From positions 186,001-250,000 of the forward strand of contig AAZW01000003.1 in NCBI GenBank assembly GCA_000169995.1: a stretch of 64,000 nt of DNA. Direction: 5' to 3'. This DNA comes from Vibrionales bacterium SWAT-3. GTDB taxonomy: Bacteria > Pseudomonadota > Gammaproteobacteria > Enterobacterales > Vibrionaceae. Below the pieces are notes generated by a model. The model saw nothing but the letters and a program-made list of their open reading frames with translations. It did not search any database and was not told the DNA's origin. Below are positions 63,636 to 64,000 of the stretch, one piece after another (position 1 is the stretch's first letter; each line of letters opens with the position of its first letter). A program made the translations under genes and the position numbers.

Positions 63636-63659
63636 GGCTGGAGAAGTACTTCTCCAGCC
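63636..63659. terminator. perfect palindrome between phhB and fic
   Basis: GGCTGGAGAAGT at 63636-63647 and its exact complement at 63648-63659, with no loop bases. It lies 9 bp after the phhB stop on the minus strand; probably the phhB terminator, though no strong U-tract follows. Confidence 0.55.
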
Positions 63660-63667
63660 CAGAATGA

Positions 63668-64000
63668 CTATTCACTCACTGCAAACACATCGCAGCGTGA
63701 GGCGCAGATGAAGTCATTTTTGTGCAGGCCTTTGATTGAGTGACTCCACCAAGTGACGGTGACTTTGCCCCACTCCAATAAGATAGAAGGATGATGGAAC
63801 TCTTCTTCAGCCAACTCTGACACTTTATTGCTGAATGCCCATGCTTGTTTGTAGTTCTTAAACTTGTATACCTTTTCAAGCTGCGGGATGCCGTCTCTTT
63901 CGATGATTTGCCAATCAGCCAACTCCAACAATAGCGACTGTTGTTCATCTTTAGTCAGGGCAATCGCATCGATACTGCAAGCTTCGCATTTTAGTTCATT
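63668..64000 (-). CDS. phhB: pterin-4a-carbinolamine dehydratase, start outside window
   Basis: Recycles the pterin cofactor of phenylalanine hydroxylase. The frame is open to the window edge ([20 protein letters not shown]), so the start codon lies just beyond 64000; about 110 codons are present, almost the whole protein. Active-site type residues: [32 protein letters not shown] contains the conserved His-His and the later His. Phenylalanine hydroxylase is expected next, beyond the edge. Confidence 0.9.
   Translation of the reverse strand, partial: NELKCEACSIDAIALTKDEQQSLLLELADWQIIERDGIPQLEKVYKFKNYKQAWAFSNKVSELAEEEFHHPSILLEWGKVTVTWWSHSIKGLHKNDFICASRCDVFAVSE

Noticed and set aside
1-64000. 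CRISPR arrays, tRNA or rRNA genes
   Set aside because: No regular repeat-spacer array and no recognisable tRNA or rRNA sequence was seen on either strand by reading.

Overview
The window looks like a Vibrio replicon, probably the smaller chromosome of a Splendidus-clade type species. Evidence: a mannitol PTS operon (mtlA-mtlD), GltS, YibL, a second secD-secF pair preceded by a vemP-like arrest-peptide gene, a LytS/LytTR pair, and many proteins with a typical Vibrio look. No rRNA, tRNA or CRISPR array was seen. This assignment is inference from gene content, not from a search.

Layout. 1-3341: mtlD (cut by the window edge) and mtlA on the minus strand, with a leader and promoter region carrying CRP-like sites, one Fur-like box and inverted repeats. 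3342-5244: a nuclease-like protein and nfsB. 5371-9790: an AT-rich accessory stretch with a decayed IS903-type element, a canonical cyclopropane synthase gene, and a YjjU-like patatin gene split exactly by an IS427-type element. 10354-14666: gltS, yibL, a DUF4344 protein, a tautomerase-like protein and a LON-domain protein. 14777-24870: a ten-kilobase run of eleven same-strand genes headed by an ECF sigma factor and its ChrR anti-sigma factor, followed by DUF523/DUF1722, phrB, an NTF2-like protein, SDR, FAD oxidoreductase, DUF1365, a divergent Cfa-like methyltransferase, DUF2878, a chalcone-isomerase-like protein and a DUF3833 lipoprotein. This matches the singlet-oxygen response regulon known from Rhodobacter.

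25098-35210: mixed housekeeping genes (RRM protein, PatB/MalY aminotransferase, a truncated aroE remnant with aroQ, OsmC, GFA protein), then a LysR-SDR-MFS-nemA cluster and rlmJ. 35412-38823: vemP-secD-secF. 39035-43053: an M16 peptidase lipoprotein gene split by an ISAs1-type element with a perfect 10-bp target duplication. 43208-49618: a compact minus-strand operon of an ABC ATPase, FtsX-like permease, LolA-like protein, beta-barrel candidate, histidine kinase and LytTR regulator. Its upstream end is cut by a second, nearly identical ISAs1 copy that lacks a target duplication.

50764-57389: a truncated lipoprotein, an OsmC-SDR-TetR cluster with palindromic operators, a beta-hydroxyacid dehydrogenase with a LysR regulator, DUF2798, a YebC-family protein and a small protein. 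57762-62230: one coiled-coil membrane protein gene split twice, by an IS256-type and an IS3-type element; removing both restores one frame of about 514 residues. 62424-64000: a Fic protein preceded by three direct repeats, and phhB running off the window end.

The main themes are oxidative and photo-oxidative stress, membrane lipid modification (two Cfa-type enzymes, a patatin, a Lol-like exporter), export monitoring by VemP, and recent IS activity that has inactivated at least four genes in place.
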